DNA of 38,272 nt from a virus (IMGVR_UViG_3300009103_000076:1-38272); one strand, 5' to 3'. Shown: positions 15,923 through 24,425, counted from the stretch's first letter. The notes: a model not told the origin generated them from the sequence alone. Made by a program: numbers and translations.

Positions 15923-16546
15923 ATGACTGAAGAGCGACGCACACACATTGGCGACCTTGAGCTGCGTGACGCAGGCGACGACGCGCCCCCGCGGCTTCGG
16001 GGATACGCTGCCGTCTTCAACAGCCCCAGCCGCGACCTCGGTGGCTTTCGCGAGATTATCCGCCCCGGTGCTTTTGCTCGCGCTCTTTCCGAGGGCCAGG
16101 ACGTGGTTGCGCACTGGCAGCACGGACGCGGGCAAGACCTCCCGCTGGGCCGCACGTCTTCCGGCACGCTTCGGCTTTTCGAGGATGACCGCGGGCTGGG
16201 CTTTGAGATTGATATGCCGGAAACACAGCACGCGCGTGACCTCGGGGTGGCCGTCAAGCGTGGGGACGTTTCGGGCGTTTCGTTTGCTTTCGTCGCAGAC
16301 CATGACGATGCGTTTCGGGTCACGCGTGACGCGGACGGGGAAGTGCTGCGCGAGCTGCTTGACGTGGACTTGCGGGACGTGTCGCCCGTGGTGACCCCCG
16401 CCTACAGCGCGCCGAGCTTGGAGCTGCGTGAGCTGGTTGAGACGTTTGACGCGTTTGATGGTGTAGGGGAAGAGCCGAAGACGGCCCCCGAGCCCATCGA
16501 CCTTGAGACGTACCGGCGCCGGTTGCGCTTGATCGAGCGCAGCTAG
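15923..16546 (+). CDS. HK97-type prohead protease (S78 family)
   Basis: A 207-residue protein from ATG 15923. It has the S78 signature GYAAVFNSPSRDLGGFREIIRPGAF (20 residues of it at 27-46), His64 in VVAHWQHG, the serine region GDVSGVSFAF (Ser117) and DLRDVSPVVTPAYSAPS. The family cleaves the capsid delta domain and itself during head maturation. Position between portal and capsid genes is standard. Confidence 0.93.
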   Translation: MTEERRTHIGDLELRDAGDDAPPRLRGYAAVFNSPSRDLGGFREIIRPGAFARALSEGQDVVAHWQHGRGQDLPLGRTSSGTLRLFEDDRGLGFEIDMPETQHARDLGVAVKRGDVSGVSFAFVADHDDAFRVTRDADGEVLRELLDVDLRDVSPVVTPAYSAPSLELRELVETFDAFDGVGEEPKTAPEPIDLETYRRRLRLIERS

Positions 16547-16646
16547 CTCCCACCATTTTCAGCCGCAGCGGCGGCTTCGCTGCTCAATCGAATTGGGCAC
16601 CCACATCAAAGACCCCCCCAGTGGGGTGGGGTTGAGGTTTGAAAAC

Positions 16647-17837
16647 ATGCAGAGCATCGAGAAGCTAAAGGGCCGCCGTAACGCGATCATCGCGGAGCAG
16701 CGGTCCACCATCGACAAGGCTGGCGCCGAAGAGCGTGGGCTTACGGTGGAAGAGCGTGAGGCGTTCGACCGCCACGACGCGGACATTGAGCAGCTTGACG
16801 CGGACATTGCCCGCGAGGAGCGGCTGCTCGCCCGTGAGGCTGAGCTGGCCGAGGTTGCGGAAAAGCGGGAAGCCCCTGCGGTTGAGACCGCGGACGCTGA
16901 CCCGGTTGGGCGTGGCTCCAAGGTGTACGCCCGCGCGTGGGACCAGTACATGCGCCACGGCGTCAACGGTGTGACGGACCCCGAGGAGCAGCGCGCTCTC
17001 AGCGTGGGCACCAACAGCGCGGGCGGCTTTCTGGTCCCCGAGGACTTTGAGCGCACGCTGGTGGAGTCCCTCGCCGACAACAACGTCATGCGCTCCCTTG
17101 CAACGGTGGTGACGACCGAGGGCGACAAGCCCATCCCGGTGGTTTCCTCCGAGGGCGCGGCAGCGTGGACGAATGAAGCGGCGAGCTTCAACCAGAGTGA
17201 CGACGTTTTTGCCCAGGTCACCCTCAACGCGTACAAGGCCACGCGGCTCATCAAGACCAGCACCGAGCTGCTGCAAGACTCCGCATTTGACCTCCAGGCT
17301 CACCTGGCTCGCTCGTTTGGGCGCAGCTTCGGGACGCTGGAGGAAGCGGCGTTTGTGGACGGTGACGGCTCCAGCAAGCCCACGGGTGTCACTGGCGGTG
17401 CGTCGGCTGGTGTCACGGCTGCGGGTGCTGCGGCCATTACGGCTTCGGAGCTGATTGATCTGATCTACTCGCTGCGGCGGGTGTATCGGCCGCGCGCTCG
17501 GTTCCTGATGGCAGACGGGACGCTCAAGGCTGTGCGGAAGTTGCAAGACAGCAACAGCAATTTCCTCTGGCAGCCGAGCTTCCAGGCTGGTGAGCCTGAC
17601 CGCATTGGCGGCTACCCCGTCGCCACGAGCGTGTCCATGCCCGCGATGACCACCGGCAACATCTCGGTGTTGTTTGGGGACTTCTCCTACTACTGGGTAG
17701 GCGACCGGGCTGGCCGTTCTTTCCAGCGGCTGGACGAGCTTTACGCGGCCACCGGCGAAGTGGGCTGGGTTTCCAGCTACCGCGTGGACGGCAAGCTGAC
17801 TCTGGCCGAAGCGGTCAAAAAGCTCACGCAGGCGTAG
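16647..17837 (+). CDS. Major capsid protein, HK97 fold
   Basis: A 396-residue protein from ATG 16647 (GAGGT nine bases upstream); the frame also opens at TTG 16593, but the ATG is better placed. Residues 1-90 are a charged coiled-coil delta domain, with the likely protease cut around 90-110. The rest has HK97 features: ALSVGTNSAGGFLVPEDFERTLVESL, the P-domain helix, GGYPVATSVSMPAM and SVLFGDFSYYWVGDR near the C-terminus. It builds the icosahedral head. A strong hairpin follows the gene. Confidence 0.95.
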   Translation: MQSIEKLKGRRNAIIAEQRSTIDKAGAEERGLTVEEREAFDRHDADIEQLDADIAREERLLAREAELAEVAEKREAPAVETADADPVGRGSKVYARAWDQYMRHGVNGVTDPEEQRALSVGTNSAGGFLVPEDFERTLVESLADNNVMRSLATVVTTEGDKPIPVVSSEGAAAWTNEAASFNQSDDVFAQVTLNAYKATRLIKTSTELLQDSAFDLQAHLARSFGRSFGTLEEAAFVDGDGSSKPTGVTGGASAGVTAAGAAAITASELIDLIYSLRRVYRPRARFLMADGTLKAVRKLQDSNSNFLWQPSFQAGEPDRIGGYPVATSVSMPAMTTGNISVLFGDFSYYWVGDRAGRSFQRLDELYAATGEVGWVSSYRVDGKLTLAEAVKKLTQA

Positions 17838-17870
17838 CCCGCCGCGGTCTGAGCTTCTGCCCCGAGAGAC

Positions 17871-17940
17871 GGGGGGAGGGGTGGCCTAGCGCTGAGCCGG
17901 GCTGCCTCTCCCCCTCTCTCTCCCCCCTTTTGTTTATTTC
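17871..17940 (+). terminator. Terminator-like hairpin after the capsid gene
   Basis: A G-run (17871-17878) pairs with CTCCCCCC (17920-17927), directly followed by TTTTGTTTATTT. A smaller CCCCG/CGGGG stem lies just before it (17860-17875). This fits a partial terminator that lets capsid mRNA accumulate over downstream tail genes. Confidence 0.55.
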
Positions 17941-17959
17941 TCTTTGTGAGGTGTGAGCT

Positions 17960-18217
17960 GTGCCCGAAGACCAGAGAGCCCCCCAGCCGAGCGCGAAAGC
18001 GGACCCGGTGGAGGTCACCATTGTGGTGCCGTCTGCGGGTGTTGACTTCACACGCGCCCCCGGTGACGTGGTGGAAATGAGCCGCGACGAAGCCGCGCGC
18101 AGTTTGGTGCTCGGTTACGTGGACGTAGAAGACCCGGCCCTGCGTAAAGCGTTGCGGGCTGAGGGTGCTGCGTTTCGCAAGCTCCGCGCGCAAGAGGCGG
18201 GGGTGGGTGAAGGTTGA
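17960..18217 (+). CDS. Small protein after capsid, unknown, possible head accessory
   Basis: An 85-residue protein from GTG 17960. The middle is beta-rich (VEVTIVVPSAGVDFTRAPGD), followed by an EMSRDEAARSLVLGYVDVED helix, and the C-terminus is basic and helical. Small proteins at this site in HK97-type phages are often decoration or head-tail adaptor accessories. No family recognised. Confidence 0.55.
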   Translation: MPEDQRAPQPSAKADPVEVTIVVPSAGVDFTRAPGDVVEMSRDEAARSLVLGYVDVEDPALRKALRAEGAAFRKLRAQEAGVGEG

Positions 18218-18789
18218 GCCTCACCGTCTCGTCAGAGCCCTCGGTGGAGCCTCTCAGCCTTGCTGATGCGAAGACGCACCTACGCGTCACCACCACCGCG
18301 AGCGATGACTACATCACGGCGCTGGTCACGGTCGCCCGCAAGCACGTCGAGAACGTGACCGGCCGCGCCCTCATCACGCAGACGCTCGTCTACACGCTCG
18401 CGGAGCTGGACGACCGTATGCCGCTCCCGCGTGCCCCGGTCGCGAGCATCAGCAGCGTCAAGCTCTACAGCGACGCCAGCGCAGCGACCACGGTGGGCTC
18501 GGGCGTGTACACCACGAGCAGCTCGGGCGAGCGGGTAAGCGTCGTCCGTGAGGATGACGAGAGCTGGCCCACGGTAACCCTGCGCAGCTTTGACCCGGTT
18601 GAGGTCACGTTTGTTGCGGGCTACGGGGCAAGCGCGAGCGACGTACCCGCGGGCATCGTCCACGCCATCAAGCTGCTGGTGGGGCATTGGTTTGAAAACC
18701 GTGAGCCCGTCGTGGTCGGAACCATCACCGCGGCTGTGCCGTTGAGCGTGGACGCGCTCCTGGCCCCGTACACGTTGCGGGGTTTCTGA
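18214..18789 (+). CDS. Head-tail connector, HK97 gp6-like
   Basis: A 191-residue protein from TTG 18214 (TTGA overlap). It has the gp6-like helical opening LSLADAKTHLRVT..DDYITALVTVARKHVENVTGRAL, a beta insert with PLPRAPVASISSVKLY, and the closing helix PAGIVHAIKLLVGHWFENRE. The family forms a dodecameric ring below the portal. Confidence 0.87.
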   Translation: MSLTVSSEPSVEPLSLADAKTHLRVTTTASDDYITALVTVARKHVENVTGRALITQTLVYTLAELDDRMPLPRAPVASISSVKLYSDASAATTVGSGVYTTSSSGERVSVVREDDESWPTVTLRSFDPVEVTFVAGYGASASDVPAGIVHAIKLLVGHWFENREPVVVGTITAAVPLSVDALLAPYTLRGF

Positions 18790-18796
18790 GCGGCCC

Positions 18797-19159
18797 ATGC
18801 GAGCGGGTGAGCTGCGAGAGCGTTTCACGGTCAAAGCCGTCACGCGTGGGACCGCTGGGAGCTTCGGCGCCCCGAGCGTTTCGACGAGCACGGCCGGGAC
18901 GTTGTGGGGGCGAGCTGTTCCCGCGGGCGGGCGCGAGGGCCAGGCGGCTGGCGCCAACGTCGAGGAAGTTGACTACGTGGTGACGGTTCGCGCCCAGGAC
19001 GCTGACCACTACACCCTCACCGCTTCCGGCACGTATCTGGTGCATGACGAAACCAGCGAAGCCCTGAACGTGCGCGCGGTCTTGCGTGACGAAGGGCGCA
19101 ACGCCACCCGCACGTTGCTGTGCCAAGTCCGCAGCCAGGACGGTCACGGCAATGCGTAG
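18797..19159 (+). CDS. Head closure / head-tail joining protein
   Basis: A 120-residue beta-rich protein from ATG 18797. It begins MRAGELRERFTVKA, the typical opening of SPP1 gp16 / phage_H_T_join proteins (also HK97 gp7-gp8 region), followed by TLWGRAVPAGGREG. It seals the connector and accepts the tail. Confidence 0.85.
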   Translation: MRAGELRERFTVKAVTRGTAGSFGAPSVSTSTAGTLWGRAVPAGGREGQAAGANVEEVDYVVTVRAQDADHYTLTASGTYLVHDETSEALNVRAVLRDEGRNATRTLLCQVRSQDGHGNA

Positions 19160-19658
19160 GGATGCCAAGGGCCGGTTCATCAAGGGTTCTGGCTCGGGTG
19201 CCCCACGCAAGACAAGCGGAGGCGGCGGCAGCGCAGCTCGTGCCCGCACAGCCGTCAACGCCCGCATGGAAGTGGTGGGGGATGTGGAGCTGGAGCGGAT
19301 GCTGCTGCGTATGAGCCAGGCAGTAGCCAGCGAGCTGCTCGCGGACGCGTTGGAAGCCGGGGCCGAGCCGGTGGTGGCGAAAGCCAAGCAGCTCGTGCCG
19401 AAACGCTCGGGGCAGCTTGAGCGCTCTATTCGCTACGAGCTGGCCGAGCGCAGCGACCGATTGAGCCAGGGAGACGTTGGGCCAGCCTCGGGACCGAGCG
19501 AGCCCGATGACGGTTTTTATGGCTTCTGGGTTGAGTTTGGAAATTACGGAAAGCCCGGCACCCCGTTTATGAGCCGCGCCGCTGAAATGAGCAAAGACGA
19601 AGCGCAGCAGCGCATGGCTGACGTGATCCAAAAAGCGCTCTCAAAGGCTGCCCGCTGA
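19152..19658 (+). CDS. HK97 gp10-like tail/head-tail protein
   Basis: A 168-residue protein from ATG 19152, overlapping the previous gene by 8 bases. A basic Gly/Ser-rich N-terminus (about 35 residues) precedes the gp10 core: ELLADALEAGAEPVVAKAKQLVPKRSGQLERSI and FYGFWVEFGNYGKPGTPFMSRA. The family acts at the neck during tail joining. Confidence 0.88.
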   Translation: MRRDAKGRFIKGSGSGAPRKTSGGGGSAARARTAVNARMEVVGDVELERMLLRMSQAVASELLADALEAGAEPVVAKAKQLVPKRSGQLERSIRYELAERSDRLSQGDVGPASGPSEPDDGFYGFWVEFGNYGKPGTPFMSRAAEMSKDEAQQRMADVIQKALSKAAR

Positions 19659-20029
19659 TGGCTTACGTGGAGGCGTCCGCGGTGAGCTGGCTGAAAGCTA
19701 ACGCCACGCTCAGCTCGTTGATTAGCTCGCAGGTGTTTCCCCAAGTGGCCCCGGCTAGCAGCTCGCTGCCGTTCATCACTTACCAGACGGTCACGGACAC
19801 GCCCGCGAGCGGGCTAGGCGGCAGCGCTGGGCTCAAGTTCGCCCGGCTTCGGTTTAGCTGCTTTGGCTCCAGCTACGGGCAGGCCAAATCAGTGGGCGCG
19901 CTAGTGCGCTCGACATTAGACGGCAACGGCTCAGCCATCTGGGAAGCCACCTTTGACGGGTACGACGCGGAAACCCGCACCCACTTCACGGTTGTTGACG
20001 TGTTGATCGCGGACGCGGACGACGAATAG
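19658..20029 (+). CDS. Tail terminator / completion protein, DUF3168-like
   Basis: A 123-residue protein from ATG 19658 (TGATG overlap). SWLKANATLSSLISSQVFPQVAP..LPFITYQTV and LRFSCFGSSYGQAKSVGALVRSTLDG match the DUF3168/gpU-like tail terminator layout. It caps the tail tube and stops its growth. The stop codon lies inside one copy of a 19-bp imperfect repeat (see 20015-20122). Confidence 0.85.
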   Translation: MAYVEASAVSWLKANATLSSLISSQVFPQVAPASSSLPFITYQTVTDTPASGLGGSAGLKFARLRFSCFGSSYGQAKSVGALVRSTLDGNGSAIWEATFDGYDAETRTHFTVVDVLIADADDE

Positions 20030-20122
20030 CAAGCGCACCCGCGCTGCTCCCGGCCCGCCGCTCTTTTCAGTTTTCCCGGTTCGTATGCGCGTGTGCATTT
20101 GGCGCGGACGACGAAAAGCAAG
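20015..20122. repeat. 19-bp imperfect direct repeat bracketing 70 bases
   Basis: Bases 20015-20033 and 20104-20122 differ at one position. The first copy holds the stop of the tail terminator gene; in the second the T of the stop is A, so it would read on. The offset is 89 bases. The rest of the gap to 20161 shows no gene. Confidence 0.75.
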
Positions 20123-20161
20123 ACCCCACCACCCCCTTCATGGCGAGAGGATTGAGACGGC

Positions 20162-20587
20162 ATGGCAACCATCAAAGGCATGGGCACCGCGTTCAAGATA
20201 GGCGACGGCACAAGCCCCACCGAAACCTTCACGGCTATTTCGGGCATCAAGTCCATTGGCATTCCTGGCTTGAGCGCTGACGTGGCAGACACCACGACGC
20301 TGGCCAGCACGAGCAACTACGAGGAAGCGCTGAGCACTGTGCTGCGCACGGGTGACCTGACCCTCTCGCTTTCGTGGGACCCCGACGACACCGAGCACCA
20401 GGGCTTCCTCACGGACTACGCCAGCGGCGCGGTCAAGAGCTATCAGATTGTCTTCACCGACACGACGCCGACCACGTTTCAGTTTTCGAGCATCGTCACG
20501 GGCGTGAGCATCTCGATTGAGACGGGCAGCGAGGTCACTGCCGAAGTGACGCTGAAGAACACGGGCGTGCCTAACTTCGCAGCGTAG
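20162..20587 (+). CDS. Major tail tube protein, copy 1
   Basis: A 141-residue beta-rich protein from ATG 20162. It carries LSADVADTTTLASTSNYEEALSTVLRTGDLTLSLSWDPDD (residues about 38-78), the core shared with the next two genes, and ends in an EVTAEVTLKNTGVPNF strand. The place between tail terminator and tail chaperones is that of the tail tube gene. Its composition matches the genome, so it is the best candidate for the main tube subunit. Confidence 0.85.
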   Translation: MATIKGMGTAFKIGDGTSPTETFTAISGIKSIGIPGLSADVADTTTLASTSNYEEALSTVLRTGDLTLSLSWDPDDTEHQGFLTDYASGAVKSYQIVFTDTTPTTFQFSSIVTGVSISIETGSEVTAEVTLKNTGVPNFAA

Positions 20588-20596
20588 AGGTAGGAC

Positions 20597-21013
20597 ATGG
20601 GCGCACTAACGAGCCTTGGCACAACGATAAGGGTTGGCGGCTTTGAGGTAGGACAGGTAACTGCCATTCAAGCAGTCAACCTTTCTGCGGACGTAGCCGA
20701 CGTGACAACGTTAGCCAGCGCATCGAATTACGAAGAAGCAGCGTCTACCGTTCTTCGGTCTGGGGAGCTAGTTGTTTCCGTTGCGTGGGACCCGGACCTT
20801 ACAACGCACTCCAATAGTATCTTCAGCGGAGCTATCGGAGAATGGCGAACGCAAGAGAATAAGAGCGTAAACATCACTTTTGCAAACGCCAATTCAAGTG
20901 TGTGGCAAATCTGGGGCTACGTCACCGGCATAGCCATTACAGCCGAGACCACTGACGTGTTGCGTGCTGACTTTACGTTTAAGACCACGGGCGCCGGAAC
21001 GTTTACGAACTAA
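20597..21013 (+). CDS. Tail tube paralogue, copy 2, compositionally atypical
   Basis: A 138-residue protein from ATG 20597, nine bases after copy 1. It keeps the shared core LSADVADVTTLASASNYEEAASTVLRSGEL and the WDPD motif, and the final ADFTFKTTGAGTF strand. Sampled lines of this gene are about 47-52% GC, well below its neighbours, with codons such as TTA, GTA, ACA and AGA that the rest of the genome avoids, and it has no GAGCWGCTC site. The protein fits the family while the DNA looks foreign. A recent arrival from a lower-GC relative is the simplest reading. Confidence 0.82.
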   Translation: MGALTSLGTTIRVGGFEVGQVTAIQAVNLSADVADVTTLASASNYEEAASTVLRSGELVVSVAWDPDLTTHSNSIFSGAIGEWRTQENKSVNITFANANSSVWQIWGYVTGIAITAETTDVLRADFTFKTTGAGTFTN

Positions 21014-21031
21014 CACGCGGAGGGATTGCCC

Positions 21032-21445
21032 GTGGGTGCGTTGAATAGCGCGGGGACTATCCTGCGGCTACAGAACACGACAGTGGGTCAGGTGGTGGGC
21101 ATTTCCGCAGTTAACCTCAGCGCTGACCTTGCCGACGTGACCAGCCTTGATAGCGCGAGCAACTACGAGCACGTGCTTGGCAACGTGTTGCGGAGTGGTG
21201 AGGTGACGTTCTCAGTTATCTGGGACCCGGACAACGTGAGCCACGGTTCGGGTGGCAACGGTTTCATTGGGCGCTGGGAAGAGCAGAGCACCCCGGTGTT
21301 GACGGTGATATTCCCAAACGATGACCAGAGCGTGTGGCAGATAGACGGCATCGTGAGCGGCGTTTCAATCACCGCCGAATCGGCCGACGTTGTACGGGCT
21401 GAGGTAACCGTGAAGACTACGGGTGTCGGCACTTTTACCCAATAA
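21032..21445 (+). CDS. Tail tube paralogue, copy 3
   Basis: A 137-residue protein from GTG 21032, seven bases after GGAGGG; a TTG at 21026 is too close to that site. It starts MGALNSAGTILRL like copy 2 (MGALTSLGTTIRV) and shares LSADLADVTSLDSASNYEHVLGNVLRSGEV and WDPD. The core is more diverged (NYEHVLGN). It may form part of a mixed tube, a tube-tip ring or an alternative subunit. Confidence 0.82.
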   Translation: MGALNSAGTILRLQNTTVGQVVGISAVNLSADLADVTSLDSASNYEHVLGNVLRSGEVTFSVIWDPDNVSHGSGGNGFIGRWEEQSTPVLTVIFPNDDQSVWQIDGIVSGVSITAESADVVRAEVTVKTTGVGTFTQ

Positions 21446-21472
21446 CGTCACCAAACGTGTGGAGGGGGAGAC

Positions 21473-21871
21473 GTGAAAGCTAGCGACATACGGCAAGCCA
21501 TCGGCCAGGTGGATGACGCGGACTACACCGAGGTGCGCGTACCCGAGTGGGGCGCAGACTTTTCGGTGCGGGTGCGTACGTTGACCGGCGCCGAGCGTGA
21601 CCGCTTCCTGACCACGCAGATGACCACCAACGCGAGCGGGGAGCTGGAGCCCGTGCTGGCTGGCTTTCACGCCAACATTGCCGCGCTGGTGATGGTGGAC
21701 GAAGACGGCACGCGGGTCTTCCCTGACGCGGACGAAGGCGCCGAGCTGCTCGGTCAGCGCAACGCCGACGTGGTGCAGCGCATTGCTGAAACCGCAATGG
21801 CCCTCAACGGTCTGACCGCGGAAGCGGTTGAGGAAGAGGTTGAGGGTTTCAGCGAAGCCCCGAGCGCTTAG
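21473..21871 (+). CDS. Tail assembly chaperone, gpG-like
   Basis: A 132-residue protein from GTG 21473 behind a strong GGAGGGGGAG. It is acidic, with RVRTLTGAERDRFLTTQM in the middle and QRNADVVQRIAETAMALNGLTAEAVEEEVEGF near the end. Between tail tube and tape measure, this is the lambda G position. A -1 slip at 21844-21850 yields the longer GT product. Confidence 0.85.
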   Translation: MKASDIRQAIGQVDDADYTEVRVPEWGADFSVRVRTLTGAERDRFLTTQMTTNASGELEPVLAGFHANIAALVMVDEDGTRVFPDADEGAELLGQRNADVVQRIAETAMALNGLTAEAVEEEVEGFSEAPSA

Positions 21872-22233
21872 CGTGGGTCCGTCTCTCCCTCGCTCTGGGC
21901 ATCCCCCTCACAGAACTACAGCAGCGCACCAGCTCGCGGGACTTCACGCGCTACCTGGCGTTTTTTAGCGTTGAGCCGTGGCCTGAGCAGCGCGCGGACT
22001 TCAACGCGGCGCTGGTTGCGGCTGTGATTGCGCGGTGTCTTTCCGAGTCTGAGGTGGACCCTGACGCGTTCGCCCCGGACTATTGGGCCAGCGCTCGCGC
22101 TCGCGCCGAGGAAAAGCGCCGCGCCGCAGCTCCCCCTCCCGAGCCCCAAAGCCCGGACGCTCTCACCCGTCAGCTAGAGCAGCTCGCTCAGCTTTTCCCT
22201 GACGCGGTGATTGAGAACAAGACCAGAAAGTAG
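21473..22233 (+). CDS. Tail assembly chaperone GT fusion made by -1 frameshift
   Basis: Reading the first 126 codons, slipping back one base at 21850, and continuing to the TAG at 22231-22233 gives 253 residues. The T part (GFQRSPERLAWVRLSLALGIPL..FTRYLAFFSVEPWPEQRADFNAALVAAVI) has no good start of its own and its frame is closed by TGA (21841-21843) right before the slip site. This matches the G/GT pair of lambda-like phages, in which a small share of GT loads the tape measure protein. Confidence 0.83.
21844..21850 (+). other. -1 ribosomal slippery heptamer GGGTTTC
   Basis: In the gpG frame the ribosome reads G-GGT-TTC and can re-pair one base back as GGG-TTT, the canonical X-XXY-YYZ form. 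It sits directly after the -1 frame stop and 19 bases before the zero-frame TAG, at the right place to make GT. Confidence 0.8.
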
Positions 22234-22247
22234 AGACCGGCCCCCCT

Positions 22248-24425
22248 ATGGCTCAGACCGTCATCAAGCGTATCGTCGTAAAGCTGCAAGCGGACGCGAA
22301 GCAATTCCGCAAGCAGATGGACGGCGCCGTCAAGACCGTGAAAAACGCAGGCGCCAGGATGCGAGCGGCGGGCAGCACCCTCTCAATGGGCGTGACGCTC
22401 CCGCTGGCTGCGGCTGGTGGTGCCGCGCTTAAGTTTGCTGCCGATGCGGAGGAGATGGAGAGCAAGCTGGGCACGGTGTTTGGCGCCGCCAGCTCAGACG
22501 TGCGGGCGTGGTCGAAGACGTACGCAAGCAGCGTCAACCGGGGTGTCACCGAAACCCGCAAGATGGTGAGCGACGCGGGCGACCTCTTTGCCGGGCTCGG
22601 GCTGACGAAAGACCAAACCCTTGAGATGAGCAAGGCAATGGTCACGTTGACCAACGACCTCAGCAGCTTCAAAAACGTGGAAGCTGAGCAAGCGTTTGAC
22701 GCGTTGCGTGGTGCAGCGGTGGGGGAAAACGAAGCGCTCAAAACGCTGGGCGTGGTGCTCAACGCGGAGATGGTCAACGAGCGCGCCCTAGCCGTTGCCC
22801 GAGCCGAGGGCGCCGAGACCCTTACCACCGCACACAAAGCAACCGCAGCGTTTGCGCTGATTCAAGAGAAAGCCGCCAACGCGGTGGGAGACGCGGCAAA
22901 GACTTCGGGGAGCTTCACAAACAAGTTGCGCGGGGTTCAAGGAAGAGCCAAAGACGCGGGGGTCAAGATAGGGACCATGCTGCTGCCCGCTGCCACCGAG
23001 CTGCTCGGGATGGTTGAGGGGCTGATTGACAAGATAAGCACAATAAACCCGCAGATTTTGAAGTGGGGGTTACTGGCGGCGGGCGTTGCGGCGGTGCTGG
23101 GGCCGCTCCTGATTGTCGCGGGGGGCTTGGCTACGGCCATGGGCATACTCGCGGGCGCGGCCATGGCGGTGGTTTCCCCGTTTGGGCTGCTGGCTGCTGC
23201 CATTCTTGCGGTAGGTGCGGTGGCGTGGGTCTGGCGTGACGAGATCATGGAAGCGGTCAAGCCGGTGGCTGACGTGCTGTTTGAGATACCTGGCAAGCTC
23301 CGAAAGTTCTGGAGTGACTACTGGGCCGACGCACTCAAAGACGGCAAGGCAGCGCTAGAGAAAATTGCCAGCTTGTTTGTCTGGCTCAAAGACCGGGTGG
23401 CGGCGGTCTTCGGGACTATCGGCGGCGCCATGTCTGCGGTGTGGGCTGCCATGAAGGGGGATTTCTCGGCGTGGGGTGACTTTGACTTTGCGGCCACGTG
23501 GGAGGCGGAGTTGGCAGAAGCCGAAGCCGCGAGCCGTGCGCAGACCGCGGCCATCTCGGGTTATCTCAAAACGCTCGGGAAGCTGGCGAAAGACGCGGGG
23601 GGCGCCGCGGCGGACGGCATGGCTGGCATCTGGGAGAGCTTCAGCAACCTCAGCACCGAGACCAAAGACCGGCTGATGGACGACTGGGAAGCGTTCAAGG
23701 AGTGGGCGCAGCAGCAAGCCCTCAAGGTTCCTGGCATGGCGCCACCCGTCGGGGGTGATACCGGGGACGGCAAAGGTGAGGGCGGTGACGGCAGCGGCGG
23801 CGGCGGCGGCGGCTTCCGTGAGCAAGCGTCCGCGTTTGTGGCAAAGGTCAAAGAAGACGCGGACGCGGCAAAGAGCGCCACGGACCTTGCGACCCAGGGA
23901 GTCAACGGCATCGGCGACGCGCTCACCAACGCTATCACCGAGGGGAAAAATTTCGGCAAAGCCATGAAAGCCCTGTTTGCTGATTTGGTGAAGCAAATCA
24001 TGCAAGCGATTGTCAAGCAGACGCTTCTCAATTCGCTATTTGGCGCCACCGGCTCGGGTGGGATCATTGGTGGTGTGTTCTCAATGGGAGGCCAAGCCGC
24101 GGGAGGCCCCGTCTCTGCGGGCGTTAGCTACGTAACGGGGGAGCGGGGGCTGGAGGTGTTCACCCCTGACCGAGCTGGGCACATCACGAGCGCGTCAAAG
24201 CTCGCGGCAGCTCTCAGCAACAGCGGCGGGGGAGGGGGCACCACCGTCAACGTGGAAGTCAACAACAACGCGAGCGGCGCCACGGCTCGGGTCGATCAAT
24301 CGGACCCCAACCGGCTCCGCGTCATCGTCGAAGACATAGCCGCCGAAAGCATTGCCCGGCGCGGCAAGGTCTACAGCGCGCTGCGGGCTAGCACCGGGAT
24401 GCGCTCGCAGCCGATGGGGAGGTGA
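22248..24425 (+). CDS. Tape measure protein
   Basis: A 725-residue protein from ATG 22248. The N-terminal third is helical coiled-coil, with KFAADAEEMESKLGTVFGAASSDVRAW and a run of heptads. Hydrophobic segments lie near 270-330 (LLAAGVAAVLGPLLIVAGGL). A glycine-rich stretch follows near 510-525, and the C-terminus carries AAGGPVSAGVSYVTGERGLEVFTP, common in tape measures. Length sets a tail of roughly 110 nm by the usual rule of about 1.5 angstrom per residue. Genes before it are the tail chaperones that coat it. Confidence 0.95.
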   Translation: MAQTVIKRIVVKLQADAKQFRKQMDGAVKTVKNAGARMRAAGSTLSMGVTLPLAAAGGAALKFAADAEEMESKLGTVFGAASSDVRAWSKTYASSVNRGVTETRKMVSDAGDLFAGLGLTKDQTLEMSKAMVTLTNDLSSFKNVEAEQAFDALRGAAVGENEALKTLGVVLNAEMVNERALAVARAEGAETLTTAHKATAAFALIQEKAANAVGDAAKTSGSFTNKLRGVQGRAKDAGVKIGTMLLPAATELLGMVEGLIDKISTINPQILKWGLLAAGVAAVLGPLLIVAGGLATAMGILAGAAMAVVSPFGLLAAAILAVGAVAWVWRDEIMEAVKPVADVLFEIPGKLRKFWSDYWADALKDGKAALEKIASLFVWLKDRVAAVFGTIGGAMSAVWAAMKGDFSAWGDFDFAATWEAELAEAEAASRAQTAAISGYLKTLGKLAKDAGGAAADGMAGIWESFSNLSTETKDRLMDDWEAFKEWAQQQALKVPGMAPPVGGDTGDGKGEGGDGSGGGGGGFREQASAFVAKVKEDADAAKSATDLATQGVNGIGDALTNAITEGKNFGKAMKALFADLVKQIMQAIVKQTLLNSLFGATGSGGIIGGVFSMGGQAAGGPVSAGVSYVTGERGLEVFTPDRAGHITSASKLAAALSNSGGGGGTTVNVEVNNNASGATARVDQSDPNRLRVIVEDIAAESIARRGKVYSALRASTGMRSQPMGR

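Noticed and set aside
16665-17546. 293-codon minus-strand frame
   Set aside because: Antisense to the capsid gene, no motif, low-complexity product.
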